DNA of 64,000 nt. It comes from CBDCYS01 sp965226245 (GTDB lineage: Bacteria > Acidobacteriota > Terriglobia > Bryobacterales > UBA6623). This document shows positions 42,498 through 51,948 of the stretch, piece by piece; the stretch's first letter is position 1, and every line of letters begins with the position of its first letter. Made by a program: the position numbers and the translations under genes. The notes under the pieces are model-generated. The model was not told the DNA's origin. It ran no database searches and was given only the letters and a program-made list of their open reading frames with translations. The stretch is from assembly GCA_965226245.1 (NCBI GenBank), contig CBDDCL010000015.1:6696001-6760000 (forward strand). Direction: 5' to 3'.

Positions 42498-44390
42498 ATG
42501 AAATTCTCTTGCCGCTTTTTGATCGCCGGCCTGCTTCCAGTTCTCGCCTCCGCTCAGGGTTTTGATAACTCTTCGCTGACCGGCAGATACTACTTCGTTC
42601 ACTTGTTAGCCTTGGTCGGCACCGACGGGCGAGCGACCGACGCTCGCAATCTCGGCGGCAGCATCACCTTCGACGGCAATGGGGGCTATACGTTTCAGGG
42701 CAGATTGGGGCAGGGCAATGGTTTGCCGGAGGGCTCCGAAGGAGCCGGAACATACTCAGTCCAAACCAACGCCTTCTTGACTATGACGAACCCCATCGAA
42801 AACGGGCTGCGGATCAACGGCCGCATCGGCGCCGGGTCCGAGGCGGTGCTGGGAGCATCAACCGAAGCAACCGATGGCTCCTACGACCTTTTCGTGGCGG
42901 TAAGAGCTCCTGATGCGGGGATCAGCAACGCCACATTGAATGGCGCCTATTCCGGAGCAAGTTTGGCGTTACCGAACGGAAGCGATTCCGCTCTAACAAC
43001 AGCGTTTCTAAGATTGGTTGCCAATGGGAGTGGGGCTTTCTCCCAGGCAAGCGCAATCGGTCACGCTGTCAACGCGCAAGACGTCAACGTTGAGCAGAAC
43101 ATCACAAACGCGACCTATGCGCTCAACGGAGACGGAACAGGGACGGCCTCGTTCGGTTCGAGCGCAAGCTTGGTGACTGGCGAACGCGACATCTTCGTTT
43201 CCTCGGGCGGCAACTATCTCATCGGTTTTTCGACGGGCGCCGGCGGACGTGACATTCTGCTAGCTGTCAAGAACTTCAGTGCCTCGGCCAATAACGCCGA
43301 TTGGAATGGAAGTTACTGGATGGCCGAGATTCTGGTGGAGGCAGGCATCAATGTGGAGGGGCTCGTCAACAGCTACACATCCGCTACAGGCGCTCTTCGA
43401 GCAAACGGAGATGGGGCGGCTCCAGTGTCGCAACGCCAGAGGTTTGACGGACTACCGCTTGACTTCGGGGCGATCCAATTCTATCGAGTGGATTCGGACA
43501 GCAGCGGCAATCTTGCTGCGTTTCTAGATCCAATTGTCACCAATGTTGCAATCGGCGCTCCGGCTGTCGGACAACCCGGAGGTTTCGTCGGCGCTCAAGT
43601 CCTGGCCGAAAACGACATATCCAGCCTGCACGGTGTTTTCTTTGGTATTCGCATGCCGGACATCAGCGGAGACGGGGTGTTTTTGTCTCCGCTGGGAGTT
43701 GTAAATGCAGCATCGTTTGCACCACCGACCTACCCGATATCAGGGGGAACGTTGATTTCACTTTTCGGCTCCGGCTTGGCGCCGTCTGTCCAACAGGCGC
43801 AAGCGATACCTCTGCCAACAAGTCTCGGAGGAGTAGGCGTGACCATAAACGGCGTCGCGGCCCCGCTTCTGTTCGTATCGGGAGGCCAGATAAATTTGCA
43901 GGTCCCCTTCGCCACGTCTGGCACTTCAGCTACTATCACTCTCAATAACAACGGCACGACGTCGAACGAGGTCATTGTGCCTGTCGCGCGGACCAGTCCA
44001 GGGATTTTCTCCGTAGACGAAACAGGCTTTGGCCCTGGGACCGTCGTGCATGCGGACTTTTCCTTGGTCAGCGAGGCGCTGCCTGCCGCCCCGGACGAAA
44101 CGGTCGTTATCTTCCTCACGGGATTAGGTCCATTAGATCCTTCGATTGCGGACGGCGCACCGGGTCCTGAGGCCGAACCGTTCAGCCGTACGACCGACTC
44201 GAGTATTCAGGTCTTGTTTGGCGGCGAGGCCGGAACGGTGTTGTTTTCGGGCGCCGCACCCGGTTTCGTTGGTTTGTACCAGATAAACGTGACGATTCCG
44301 AATCCGGTCGTTGTCGGGGCGGCGGTTCCTATCGCCATTTTTAGCGGCAACGCGTTTTCATGTTTCACCGACATCGCCATCGGGATCTAA
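42498..44390 (+). CDS. Secreted protein with Solibacter-type C-terminal domain
   Basis: A 630-residue exported protein: the signal MKFSCRFLIAGLLPVLASAQ ends in A-S-A. Residues 25-400 are low-complexity beta-rich sequence with repeated S-L-T-G-R-Y-x-F and G-x-Y-S-V motifs, reading like weakly repeated beta-sandwich modules. From residue about 405 comes the C-terminal domain seen in very many secreted proteins of Solibacter and relatives: VVNAASFAPPTYPISGGTLI, SLFGSGLAPS, INGVAAPLLFVSGGQINLQV, GPGTVVHADFSLVSE, and VVIFLTGLGPLDPSI. It supports an Acidobacteriota origin. The function is unknown. Confidence 0.85.
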   Translation: MKFSCRFLIAGLLPVLASAQGFDNSSLTGRYYFVHLLALVGTDGRATDARNLGGSITFDGNGGYTFQGRLGQGNGLPEGSEGAGTYSVQTNAFLTMTNPIENGLRINGRIGAGSEAVLGASTEATDGSYDLFVAVRAPDAGISNATLNGAYSGASLALPNGSDSALTTAFLRLVANGSGAFSQASAIGHAVNAQDVNVEQNITNATYALNGDGTGTASFGSSASLVTGERDIFVSSGGNYLIGFSTGAGGRDILLAVKNFSASANNADWNGSYWMAEILVEAGINVEGLVNSYTSATGALRANGDGAAPVSQRQRFDGLPLDFGAIQFYRVDSDSSGNLAAFLDPIVTNVAIGAPAVGQPGGFVGAQVLAENDISSLHGVFFGIRMPDISGDGVFLSPLGVVNAASFAPPTYPISGGTLISLFGSGLAPSVQQAQAIPLPTSLGGVGVTINGVAAPLLFVSGGQINLQVPFATSGTSATITLNNNGTTSNEVIVPVARTSPGIFSVDETGFGPGTVVHADFSLVSEALPAAPDETVVIFLTGLGPLDPSIADGAPGPEAEPFSRTTDSSIQVLFGGEAGTVLFSGAAPGFVGLYQINVTIPNPVVVGAAVPIAIFSGNAFSCFTDIAIGI

Positions 44391-44503
44391 TCACGGATTC
44401 CGGCGCCACGCGCCTCGTTCGATTCATGAATAGACTGCTCAAAACTTCGGCAAGGCCCCCTTCGAGAAACGCGCCATTCTCAAACTGCGTCCTGTCTAGA
44501 GCG

Positions 44504-45601
44504 ATGCCGCGCCTGACCGCCCTTGCCCTGGCTTTCGTAGTCTCCACTATCGCCGCGGACTGGCCCTTATTTCTCGGCAACGCAAGCCGAAACGCGATCG
44601 CTCCGAATCCCGTGCCTCCGCCACTCGAAGTCGAGTGGACCTACGAGGCGCCCGGTGGAATCGACTCGACTGCAATCGTCGTCTCGGGTGTCGTCTACTT
44701 CGGGGAGATGGACGGGAGGTTCCACGCCGTAGAGCTGGAAACTGGAAAGGGGAAGTGGGTCTACCAAGCGAACCTCGGTGTCCCCGCTTCCGGCTGTGTC
44801 CTCGACAAGACAGTCTTCTTCGGCGACGAGGAAGGTTACTTTCACGCCGTGGACATCGAAACCGGCAAGGCCCGCTGGGTCAAGCAGACTGGCGCGGAGA
44901 TTCTCTCGTCTCCAAATTGTTTAGCTAACGGAGTTCTGGTGGGTTCCTACGATGCCAACCTTTATAACTTCGATCCCGAGACCGGCGAGATCAAGTGGCG
45001 TTACGAAACCGAAGACCGCGTTCACTGCAGCCCCGCGGTCGGAGGCGGAAGGACCTTCGTTACCGGCTGTGACGGCAAGCTCCGAATCATCGACGTCGCC
45101 AACGGCGAGGAAGTTTCCCAAATTGAGCTCGGCGACTACATCGCCGCAACGCCGGTTCTGGCCGGTGACCGCATTTACGTGGGAAGTTTCGGCAACGAAG
45201 TCCTCTGCATTGACTGGAAGAAAGGTGAAGTGCTGTGGCGCTATCATCATCCGAAGTCATCTCAACCCTTCTATTCGTCCCCGGTGATTGCCCAGGGGAA
45301 GGCTGTTTTAGGCGGCCGGGATAAGCGCATCCACGCTATTGACACGGAGACTGGTGAGTTGGTTTGGGAATTTCTCACGAAGTCACGGGTCGATTCTTCA
45401 CCCGTGCTCGCGGGTGAAGTGCTTTACGTGGGCTCAAACGACGGAAATCTCTATGCGCTGAACCTTGCCGACGGGAGCCTGCTTTGGAAATTCACCGCCG
45501 GCGGCGCTATCGTGGCATCGGCGGCCATCACCGGAAACCGCCTGCTGATCGGCTCGCGGGATGGAGTTCTCTACTGCCTCAGGTCAAAGGCTGGAAGCTG
45601 A
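44504..45601 (+). CDS. Exported PQQ-like beta-propeller (BamB/quinoprotein-type)
   Basis: A 365-residue propeller with a signal peptide (LTALALAFVVSTIAADWPLF). Each blade has the quinoprotein repeat pattern, for example VVYFGEMDGRFHAVELETGK, GVLVGSYDANLYNFDPETGE, and DRIYVGSFGNEVLCIDWKKG, about six or seven in all, each with A-x-D/E-x-x-T-G-x-x-x-W. It is either a PQQ-binding enzyme or a binding or assembly scaffold like BamB. The N-terminal DWPLFLGNASRN motif is shared by outer-membrane propellers of this phylum. A longer start at 44360 overlaps the previous gene and is rejected. It is transcribed with the upstream secreted protein and with nuoA 37 bases downstream. Confidence 0.82.
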   Translation: MPRLTALALAFVVSTIAADWPLFLGNASRNAIAPNPVPPPLEVEWTYEAPGGIDSTAIVVSGVVYFGEMDGRFHAVELETGKGKWVYQANLGVPASGCVLDKTVFFGDEEGYFHAVDIETGKARWVKQTGAEILSSPNCLANGVLVGSYDANLYNFDPETGEIKWRYETEDRVHCSPAVGGGRTFVTGCDGKLRIIDVANGEEVSQIELGDYIAATPVLAGDRIYVGSFGNEVLCIDWKKGEVLWRYHHPKSSQPFYSSPVIAQGKAVLGGRDKRIHAIDTETGELVWEFLTKSRVDSSPVLAGEVLYVGSNDGNLYALNLADGSLLWKFTAGGAIVASAAITGNRLLIGSRDGVLYCLRSKAGS

Positions 45602-45638
45602 TAGTATCGTTTTTCGCGCCGTGCTATATTGAATTGCT

Positions 45639-45995
45639 ATGCCTCGAGGCTACATCCCGATTTTGATCTTCCTTGCGCTCGCCGCCGCGTTTCCGATTGT
45701 GACGATCCTTGCCGCGAAACTCGTGCGCCCGAGCGCGCCAAGCAAGGTCAAGCTCGAGGCCTACGAGTGCGGCATCCCTTCCGACGCGGACACGCGCGGA
45801 CGCTACTCCATCCGTTTCTACCTTGTCGCCATCCTGTTCGTGATCTTCGATGTGGAGACGATCTTTCTGATCCCCTGGGCCATCCAGTACAACGTGCTCG
45901 GGTTATTCGGATTCATTGAGATGCTGGTCTTTTTGCTGATCCTGGTTGTGGGCTACGTCTGGCTCCTCAAGCAGGGCGCCCTCAAGTGGGTCTAA
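45639..45995 (+). CDS. nuoA: NADH-quinone oxidoreductase subunit A, unlinked
   Basis: A 118-residue membrane subunit of respiratory complex I with three transmembrane helices (ILIFLALAAAFPIVTILAAK; RFYLVAILFVIFDVETIFLI; GFIEMLVFLLILVVGYVWLL). The conserved loop between helices 1 and 2 is present (KVKLEAYECGIPSDADTRGR). NuoA is nearly always first in a nuo operon followed by nuoB. Here the next gene starts 352 bases later and is unrelated, so either the nuo genes are dispersed or this is a second or displaced copy. Confidence 0.95.
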   Translation: MPRGYIPILIFLALAAAFPIVTILAAKLVRPSAPSKVKLEAYECGIPSDADTRGRYSIRFYLVAILFVIFDVETIFLIPWAIQYNVLGLFGFIEMLVFLLILVVGYVWLLKQGALKWV

Positions 45996-46347
45996 GGCCG
46001 CCATCCCTTTACATTTACATCGGTTTCGTGACATGAGAGGTAGCATGTGCCTTGGTGAATAGCGCTGTTGCAAGCTGACGCCAGCGCTACGACGCGCCGT
46101 CGGTTTGAACCGTCTTCGACCGATCGGCGGTCGACCCTGCAGCCTTTGGCACATAATCCCTTCGTTTGTTTTCTTTGCATCTTTGCGGGAAACGGTTGGT
46201 GTTCGCCAAGGTGCAAGGACCGCTAAACTCGACATGTCTCCGCAGCCATAATCCCATCCGTTGGTGGCAAGCTCACCGCAATATAATAGAGGGGCTCTCG
46301 CAGGCGCTCGCCGCATCAAGTGATCTCGGGAGCCAAGGAGAGAGACC
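45996..46347. other. Intergenic region after nuoA
   Basis: 350 bases with no supported gene, and no nuoB. No T-run terminator seen. The strong ribosome-binding site of the next gene (GGAGAGAGACC) lies at its end. Confidence 0.5.
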
Positions 46348-48624
46348 ATGACAAACGCTCACACGCGATTCGCTCCAGGCTTCTGTCGACCGGCAATCAT
46401 CAGCTTTATGCTCGGCCTGCTAGCCACGCCCGTTCTCGCCCAGTCTTCGGCGCCGCTCCAGCCGATGGCCCAGCAAGTTCGCCGCTTGGAGGACGCGCTG
46501 AACTATCTGGGGCAGCCGTTTCCAGCCAAGCTTCACGATCAGATCAACGAAGCCATCGCCATGGAGGACGAAACCGCCGCCGTCGCCCGCCTCCAAGAGC
46601 TGCTCGACCCCCAAGCCCTGGCCGTCATCAGCATCAACCCCGAGAGCCGCGTCAAGGTCACTCAGGGCGACGCCAAGCCCGTTCTGGTCGAAAAGGGGAC
46701 GCGCCTGTTTCTAGTGAAGGTGGTCAACGAGGCGGGCGTTACCGCGCCGCTCGAAGTGGAGAGCCCCAACAGCGGACCAACCTACTTAACATCTCTCGCT
46801 GAGAAAGAACCCGCCATGGAACTCACCGAACAGCATGTCAAGGATCGCTGGGCCGATATCTCGATCCACAGCGGACCTCCCATGGCCCCGCGCCTGTCGG
46901 GACTCGGCGTCGAATACCAAATCCTGTCGGTCTATAGCCGTGACCGCGGACAGCGCTCCGCCAAAATTGCGTTCAACGTCGGCCAGGGAACGCAGGACAT
47001 CGGCTTCCGCAACGACATCCTTGTCTTGTTCAACATCGAGCCGGCGCGGCCCGTCACGCTGCGTGTAAAAGACGAAAACGGCAAGCCCACGATCGCCAGC
47101 TTCGTCATAAGAGACCGCGCGGGCCGCATCTATCCAGCCCCATCGAAACGCCTGGCGCCCGACTTTCCTTTTCAGATCCAGGTCTATCGCGCGGATGGTG
47201 AAAACGTGCGCCTCCCAGAAGGCTATTACACGATGGAATACTCCGGCGGCCCCGAGTTCTTTACTCGCACGAAAGAATTCTCTGTCGATCAGGATGGCCC
47301 TAGCGAGCTATCATTCCAGCTCCAGCGCTGGATTGACCCGTCGAAATACGGCTGGTGGTCGGGCGACCACCACGTCCACGCCTCGGGTTGCTCTCACTAC
47401 AAGAATCCGACCGAGGGCGTGCTCCCCAAAGACATGATGCGCCAGCTGCTGGGCGAGAATTTGAACATCGGCTCGGTCCTGACATGGGGACCCTCCTGGT
47501 ATTACCAGAAGCAGTTTTTCGAGGGTCAGAAAGACCACGATCTATCCAAACCCGAACGCTTGATGCACTATGACGTCGAGGTGTCCGGCTTTCCGTCGAG
47601 CCACGCCGGACACTTGGTCTTACTGGGCGTCAAAGAGGACGACTACCCCAACACAACTCGTGTCGAAGAATGGCCTTCTTGGGACTTGCCCGTGCTGCAA
47701 TGGGGCAAGTCGCAGGGTGGAATCGTGGGATTCAGTCATTCCGGATGGGGGCTGCAAGTCCGTACCGATGAATTGCCCAATTACGAAATGCCGGGGTTCG
47801 ACGGCATCGGAGCGAATGAATACGTGGTCGATGTCACGCACGACGCGGTCGATTTCATCTCGGCTGTCGATACGCCGTCTGTTTGGGAGTTGAACGTTTG
47901 GTACCACACGCTCAACGCAGGCTTCCGAACTCGCATCAGCGGCGAGACCGATTTCCCGTGCATCTACGACGACAAAGTGGGACTGGGGCGCAGTTACGTC
48001 AAGCTGGACAAGCTCACCTACCGCGGCTGGATCGAAGGCATCCGCGACGGCCGCAACTATGTGAGTGACGGCATGAGCCATTTGATCGACTTCAAGGTCA
48101 ATGGGGTGGAGCTGGGCGCCAATGGCAGCGAGGTCCGTCTCAACGACGGGGAGAGCGCGCACGTCGAGTTGAAGGCGGCGGCGATGCTCGCTGAGTTCCC
48201 TGATCCGAAGTTCCACAACCTGCGCTACGACGAAAAACCTTACTGGCACGTCGAGCGGGCGCGTATTCCCGGCACGCGTGAAGTGCCGGTGGAACTGATC
48301 GTCAACGGTCTGCCGGTCGCAACAAAGAATTTGCCGGCCGACGGGCGAGTCCACGACCTGGAGTTCAATGTGCCGATCAAGAAAAGCAGTTGGATCGCCG
48401 TACGGATTCTGGCTTCCTCGCACACCAACCCGATCTTCGCCCTAGTCGACGGTAAGCCCGTGCGTGCCTCGCGCCGCAGCGCTGAGTGGTTGCTGGCCGC
48501 GGTTAATCAGTGCTGGACACAGAAAGCGCCCCGCACTCGTGATTCCGACATAGAGCAAGCCCGCAAGGCCTACGATCATGCCCGGGAGGTTTACAAACAA
48601 CGGATCGCGGAATCGAATGAGTAA
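46348..48624 (+). CDS. CehA/McbA-type metallohydrolase, exported
   Basis: A 758-residue exported protein: the signal is at residues 12-32 (PAIISFMLGLLATPVLAQSS). Residues 33-325 are beta-rich. The PHP-like catalytic part starts near residue 330 with KYGWWSGDHHVHASGCSHY (the G-D-x-H-x-H ligands), then GVLPKDMMRQLLGENLNIGS and LTWGPSWYYQKQFFEGQ. GFPSSHAGHLVLLG and GGIVGFSHSGWG provide later His ligands. CehA and McbA hydrolyse carbaryl, but most relatives have unknown substrates. Length is normal for the large form. Confidence 0.82.
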   Translation: MTNAHTRFAPGFCRPAIISFMLGLLATPVLAQSSAPLQPMAQQVRRLEDALNYLGQPFPAKLHDQINEAIAMEDETAAVARLQELLDPQALAVISINPESRVKVTQGDAKPVLVEKGTRLFLVKVVNEAGVTAPLEVESPNSGPTYLTSLAEKEPAMELTEQHVKDRWADISIHSGPPMAPRLSGLGVEYQILSVYSRDRGQRSAKIAFNVGQGTQDIGFRNDILVLFNIEPARPVTLRVKDENGKPTIASFVIRDRAGRIYPAPSKRLAPDFPFQIQVYRADGENVRLPEGYYTMEYSGGPEFFTRTKEFSVDQDGPSELSFQLQRWIDPSKYGWWSGDHHVHASGCSHYKNPTEGVLPKDMMRQLLGENLNIGSVLTWGPSWYYQKQFFEGQKDHDLSKPERLMHYDVEVSGFPSSHAGHLVLLGVKEDDYPNTTRVEEWPSWDLPVLQWGKSQGGIVGFSHSGWGLQVRTDELPNYEMPGFDGIGANEYVVDVTHDAVDFISAVDTPSVWELNVWYHTLNAGFRTRISGETDFPCIYDDKVGLGRSYVKLDKLTYRGWIEGIRDGRNYVSDGMSHLIDFKVNGVELGANGSEVRLNDGESAHVELKAAAMLAEFPDPKFHNLRYDEKPYWHVERARIPGTREVPVELIVNGLPVATKNLPADGRVHDLEFNVPIKKSSWIAVRILASSHTNPIFALVDGKPVRASRRSAEWLLAAVNQCWTQKAPRTRDSDIEQARKAYDHAREVYKQRIAESNE

Positions 48625-48762
48625 CGAAGGTGCGACCCGCTACGCTGGCGACCACGATCGTCAAGGGCGCGCGCCTCGTACTGACTGGCTTCTCACGCAC
48701 TTCGCCTCGCCACGCGGTGAGAAAAGTGGGCTAGTTGACAGGGTGGTTCTTGACACTGTATC

Positions 48763-49131
48763 TTGATCGGCGTGGCGTTAGAAATTCCCAAACGGCATCT
48801 ACCGGCAACGGCGAAACTGAGGGCGCTGCCGACGGAGGCCATAGAACAGCAGAGGGCAGAGTTCGAGAAACTCGCCGATCAGTGGAGACGGGAGACCATC
48901 CATGAGTCTCAGATCAAGAAAAAGGTTGCCCATTCTGCGTATTTGAGAACCATCGGGATGGGAAAGCCAGCATTGCCGCTTCTAGTGGAGGCCCTGCGAG
49001 ATCGTCCGGATCACTGGTTTCCCGCTCTCCAGGCTATCGCAAATACAGATCCTGCAAGAGATGCAACCACCCCCAGCGCGGCCAGAGACGCATGGCTTTC
49101 ATGGGCATCGGCGGAAGGGTTGCTTCCGTAA
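48763..49131 (+). CDS. Conserved hypothetical protein, first gene of a three-gene operon
   Basis: About 122 residues (start TTG at 48763 or GTG at 48772; no ATG near). The middle is helical with the pattern K-K-K-V-A-H-S-A-Y-L-R-T-I-G-M-G-K-P-A-L-P-L-L-V-E-A-L and R-P-D-H-W-F-P-A-L-Q-A-I-A-N-T-D-P, a HEAT-like unit, ending D-A-W-L-S-W-A. This pattern recurs in hypothetical proteins encoded beside DUF7689-type proteins in other bacteria, as here. A promoter-like TTGACA is at 48735 with TGTATC sixteen bases later. The stop overlaps the ribosome-binding region of the next gene. Confidence 0.7.
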   Translation: MIGVALEIPKRHLPATAKLRALPTEAIEQQRAEFEKLADQWRRETIHESQIKKKVAHSAYLRTIGMGKPALPLLVEALRDRPDHWFPALQAIANTDPARDATTPSAARDAWLSWASAEGLLP

Positions 49132-49132
49132 G

Positions 49133-49564
49133 ATGTCGCGCGACGACGTTGAGCGTGACTTCCCGATGCTTCGGAGGTTCGGCTATCGTTTGAGCGATGA
49201 AGATTTTAATAACAACTGCTTAGGATTCGCGCTAGGAGATGTGAAGAATTGGTGGGAACCCCCTAGCGGTAGCGGGCGGTACTGGCCCCCTGGCTCCCCA
49301 GATGATTGTAAGGTCGAAACCGTAGAAGCAATCATCAGGTTACACGGATTCACCGTTGAGATTCGTATCGATGCCCAACCGGCCACCGATGCGATTGCAA
49401 TATATGCCGAGGGGTCAGAATGGACGCACTTTGCCTGCTTCCGCGAGGGTGAGTGGAAAAGCAAACTTGGACAAGGTAACGATGTCGAAGGAATACTACT
49501 CAATCACCTTGAGGTTGCTGACTACGGGAAGGTGGTGAAGATCCTATGTCGTCCGATCCAATGA
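49133..49564 (+). CDS. DUF7689-like protein, second gene of the operon
   Basis: A 143-residue protein. The start MSRDDVERDFPMLRRFGYRL follows the previous stop by one base. Conserved-looking stretches are NNNCLGFALGDVKNWWEP (Cys then A-x-x-D) near 28, YWPPGSPD near 52, and EWTHFACFREGEWKSKLG near 100. The Cys near residue 30 and the His near 104 would suit a cysteine-protease-like or transglutaminase-like fold, but this is speculative. The stop overlaps the next gene by ATGA. Confidence 0.65.
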   Translation: MSRDDVERDFPMLRRFGYRLSDEDFNNNCLGFALGDVKNWWEPPSGSGRYWPPGSPDDCKVETVEAIIRLHGFTVEIRIDAQPATDAIAIYAEGSEWTHFACFREGEWKSKLGQGNDVEGILLNHLEVADYGKVVKILCRPIQ

Positions 49565-49820
49565 AGTCTTCCAAGGTTGCTCCAACACCTTTTAAGAAGT
49601 TCGATACGCTCTTCCGCGCTGTGATCTCGGCCCCCAAGTCCGCCGTGGACCGGGAAGAACTCGAAACAAGGCGTCGAAAAAGAGAGCACCTTTTAAGAAG
49701 TTCGATACGCTCTTCCGCGCTGTGATCTCGGCCCCCAAGTCCGCCGTGGACCGGGAAGAACTCGAAACAAGGCGTCGAAAAAGAGAGCAAAGAAGCCGCC
49801 TGCCTGTCACGCCCGCCTGA
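49561..49820 (+). pseudogene. Third gene of the operon, broken by a 101-bp tandem duplication
   Basis: ATG at 49561 overlaps the previous stop (ATGA). The reading is MKSSKVAPTPFKKFDTLFRA, then VISAPKSAVDREELETRRRK, then out of frame to a stop at about 49723. Removing one copy of the 101-bp duplication (49586-49686) restores a 52-residue protein ending in QRSRLPVTPA. The TPFxxFDxLxRxVxSxPKSxxD pattern is typical of a small conserved companion protein. It resembles antitoxin-sized partners, but I cannot name a family. Confidence 0.6.
49586..49787. repeat. 101-bp perfect tandem duplication
   Basis: Unit 1 is 49586-49686 and unit 2 is 49687-49787, beginning CACCTTTTAAGAAGTTCGAT and identical throughout. 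101 is not a multiple of three, so the small gene across it is frameshifted. Confidence 0.97.
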
Positions 49821-49991
49821 CGTTCCCACGCCGGTGTTGGATCAGCCAAGCATATTGTGCGCAACGAATGTCGCAGGTCTCTTGCGAGCCCTGCGTTGCG
49901 GGTTTTCGACAACATGTTGCAACGACAATTTCGCCTCGCCGACGGATTGTCGCCTGTCCCGACTCGGCCAAGGCCGTTAGAATGTTCTGAT

Positions 49992-51809
49992 ATGAAACCA
50001 CGATCAATGAAAGCCTCTGTCGCCATCGCTGCCATTGTGGCCGCCCTCAACATAAGCGCTTGGTCGTGCCAAAGCGAAGACGGCGCTCAGCAGCGCGCGG
50101 ACCGCTTTCTTGCCATGTACAACAGCATTGCGCAGAAGATCTACGCTGTCTCCGGAGAAGCGAACTGGAAGGCCTCCACCGACGTCAGCGATATGCACGT
50201 GGGAGAGCGCATCGGCGCCGACCGCGCTTTTGGCGCTTTCGCCGGAAGCAACTACGTCATCGAGGAAACCAAAGCCCTGCTCGCGCAAAGAGCCCAGCTC
50301 AACGATTTGACCCGCCGGCAGCTCGACAAGATCCTGCTCGCTGCCTCGCAGTATCCGGGAACTATTCCCGATGTGGTGAATCGGCGCATCGAACAAGAGG
50401 CCAAGCAAAGCGCCGTTCTCGATTCCTTTCAGTTTTGCGCTGAAAGGCGTGGCGAAAAATGCTTGAAGCCAATTACCGCGAACGAGATCGACAACACCCT
50501 TCGCTCGTCGCGCGATATTCGCGAACGCAAGGACATCTGGGAAGTTTCCAAACAAGTCGGACCGGCCCTCAAGCCGGGCTTGATCGAACTTCGCAGTCTG
50601 CGGAATCAAGTCGCCCAAGAGATGGGCTACGACTCCTTCTTCGCGTTGCAGGTGGCCGACTACGGCATGACCGTCACCAAGATGATGCAGTTGATGGAAC
50701 AGTTTCAGCAGGAGCTAAAACCGCTTTATGAGCAGGTCCACTGCTGGGCGAAATATAAGCTGGCCGAGCGCTACGGCCAGCCGCCGCCCCAGCGCATCCC
50801 GGCGCACTGGATCGGCAACCGCTGGGCCCAGGCTTGGCCGGGACTGACCGAAGCAGCGGACCTCGATCCCTTGTTCGCCGGCAAGCAGCCTGAATGGATC
50901 GTCCAACAAGGAGAGCGATTCTACACCTCACTCGGCATGCCGGCCCTTCCAAAAAGCTTTTGGGAGAAATCGGATCTCTACCAGTTGCCGCCCGGAGACA
51001 AGCGCAACAAAAACACGCATGCTTCCGCCTGGCATCTCGATCTCGAAGAGGACGTGCGGTCGCTGATGAGCGTCGAACCCAACTATCGCTGGTTCCAAAC
51101 GTCCCACCACGAGCTGGGACATATTTATTACTACCTGGCCTACTCGAATCCGAATGTCCCGTTGACATTGAGGGAAGGGGCGAACCGGGCATTCCATGAA
51201 GCCGTGGGCGATTTGATTGGCATTGCGGCGCGGCAGCCGGCCTATCTCAGGCAGATCGGCCTCTTGCCGGAGGACAGCGAAATCGACCAGATCCAATGGC
51301 TGCTCGATGAAGCTCTGAATCAGGCCGCCGTCTTCATTCCGTTCTCAGCGGGAACGATGTCGTTCTTTGAGCACGATCTCTACGAGGAGAATCTGTCGCC
51401 GGAGGAGTTCAACAAACGCTGGTGGGAATACGTTGGGCGCTTTCAGGGAGTCGAGCCGCCGGAGCCGCGCGGCGAGGAATTCTGCGACGGTTGCACCAAG
51501 ACCCACATCAGCGACGACCCGGCGCAATATTACGACTACGCCATGGCGTTTGTCCTCAAGTATCAGCTTCACACCTACATCGCCAAAAATATCTTGAAGC
51601 AGGATCCGCATGACTGCAACTATTACGGCAACAAGGAGGTCGGCAAATTCCTGTGGGAGTTGCTGAGCCTGGGCGCAACCCGCGACTGGCGTGAGGTCAT
51701 CCGCGAAAAGACCGGCGAGGAGGTGAGTACGCGGGCGATGCTCGAGTACTTCGAGCCTCTGCTGGATTATCTCAAGAAAGAGAACGCCGGGCGCGACGTA
51801 AGCTGGTAA
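49992..51809 (+). CDS. M2-family peptidyl-dipeptidase (ACE-like), lipoprotein
   Basis: A 605-residue zinc peptidase of the M2 family (angiotensin-converting-enzyme type), which removes dipeptides from the C-terminus of peptides. The N-terminus is a lipoprotein signal (SVAIAAIVAALNISAWSC), so it is anchored outside the cytoplasm. The zinc site is TSHHELGHIYYYLAY near residue 371 (HExxH) with the downstream Glu in NRAFHEAVGDLIGIA. The substrate region FFEHDLYEEN and NKRWWEY suits M2. Length matches the single-domain bacterial forms. The ATG at 49992 is chosen because the signal follows. Confidence 0.92.
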   Translation: MKPRSMKASVAIAAIVAALNISAWSCQSEDGAQQRADRFLAMYNSIAQKIYAVSGEANWKASTDVSDMHVGERIGADRAFGAFAGSNYVIEETKALLAQRAQLNDLTRRQLDKILLAASQYPGTIPDVVNRRIEQEAKQSAVLDSFQFCAERRGEKCLKPITANEIDNTLRSSRDIRERKDIWEVSKQVGPALKPGLIELRSLRNQVAQEMGYDSFFALQVADYGMTVTKMMQLMEQFQQELKPLYEQVHCWAKYKLAERYGQPPPQRIPAHWIGNRWAQAWPGLTEAADLDPLFAGKQPEWIVQQGERFYTSLGMPALPKSFWEKSDLYQLPPGDKRNKNTHASAWHLDLEEDVRSLMSVEPNYRWFQTSHHELGHIYYYLAYSNPNVPLTLREGANRAFHEAVGDLIGIAARQPAYLRQIGLLPEDSEIDQIQWLLDEALNQAAVFIPFSAGTMSFFEHDLYEENLSPEEFNKRWWEYVGRFQGVEPPEPRGEEFCDGCTKTHISDDPAQYYDYAMAFVLKYQLHTYIAKNILKQDPHDCNYYGNKEVGKFLWELLSLGATRDWREVIREKTGEEVSTRAMLEYFEPLLDYLKKENAGRDVSW

Positions 51810-51948
51810 GCGCTCAAACCGCCGGCAGCGGGCTGTCTCAAACTTGGCGCGCCAGCTTCGCCCCGGGACGCCTGGGACATGCCTGCTTCATGCCGTCCAA
51901 ATCCAGTCAGCCTGGCAGCTACAGCTCTTCTCCTTGGAAAATGAGCGG

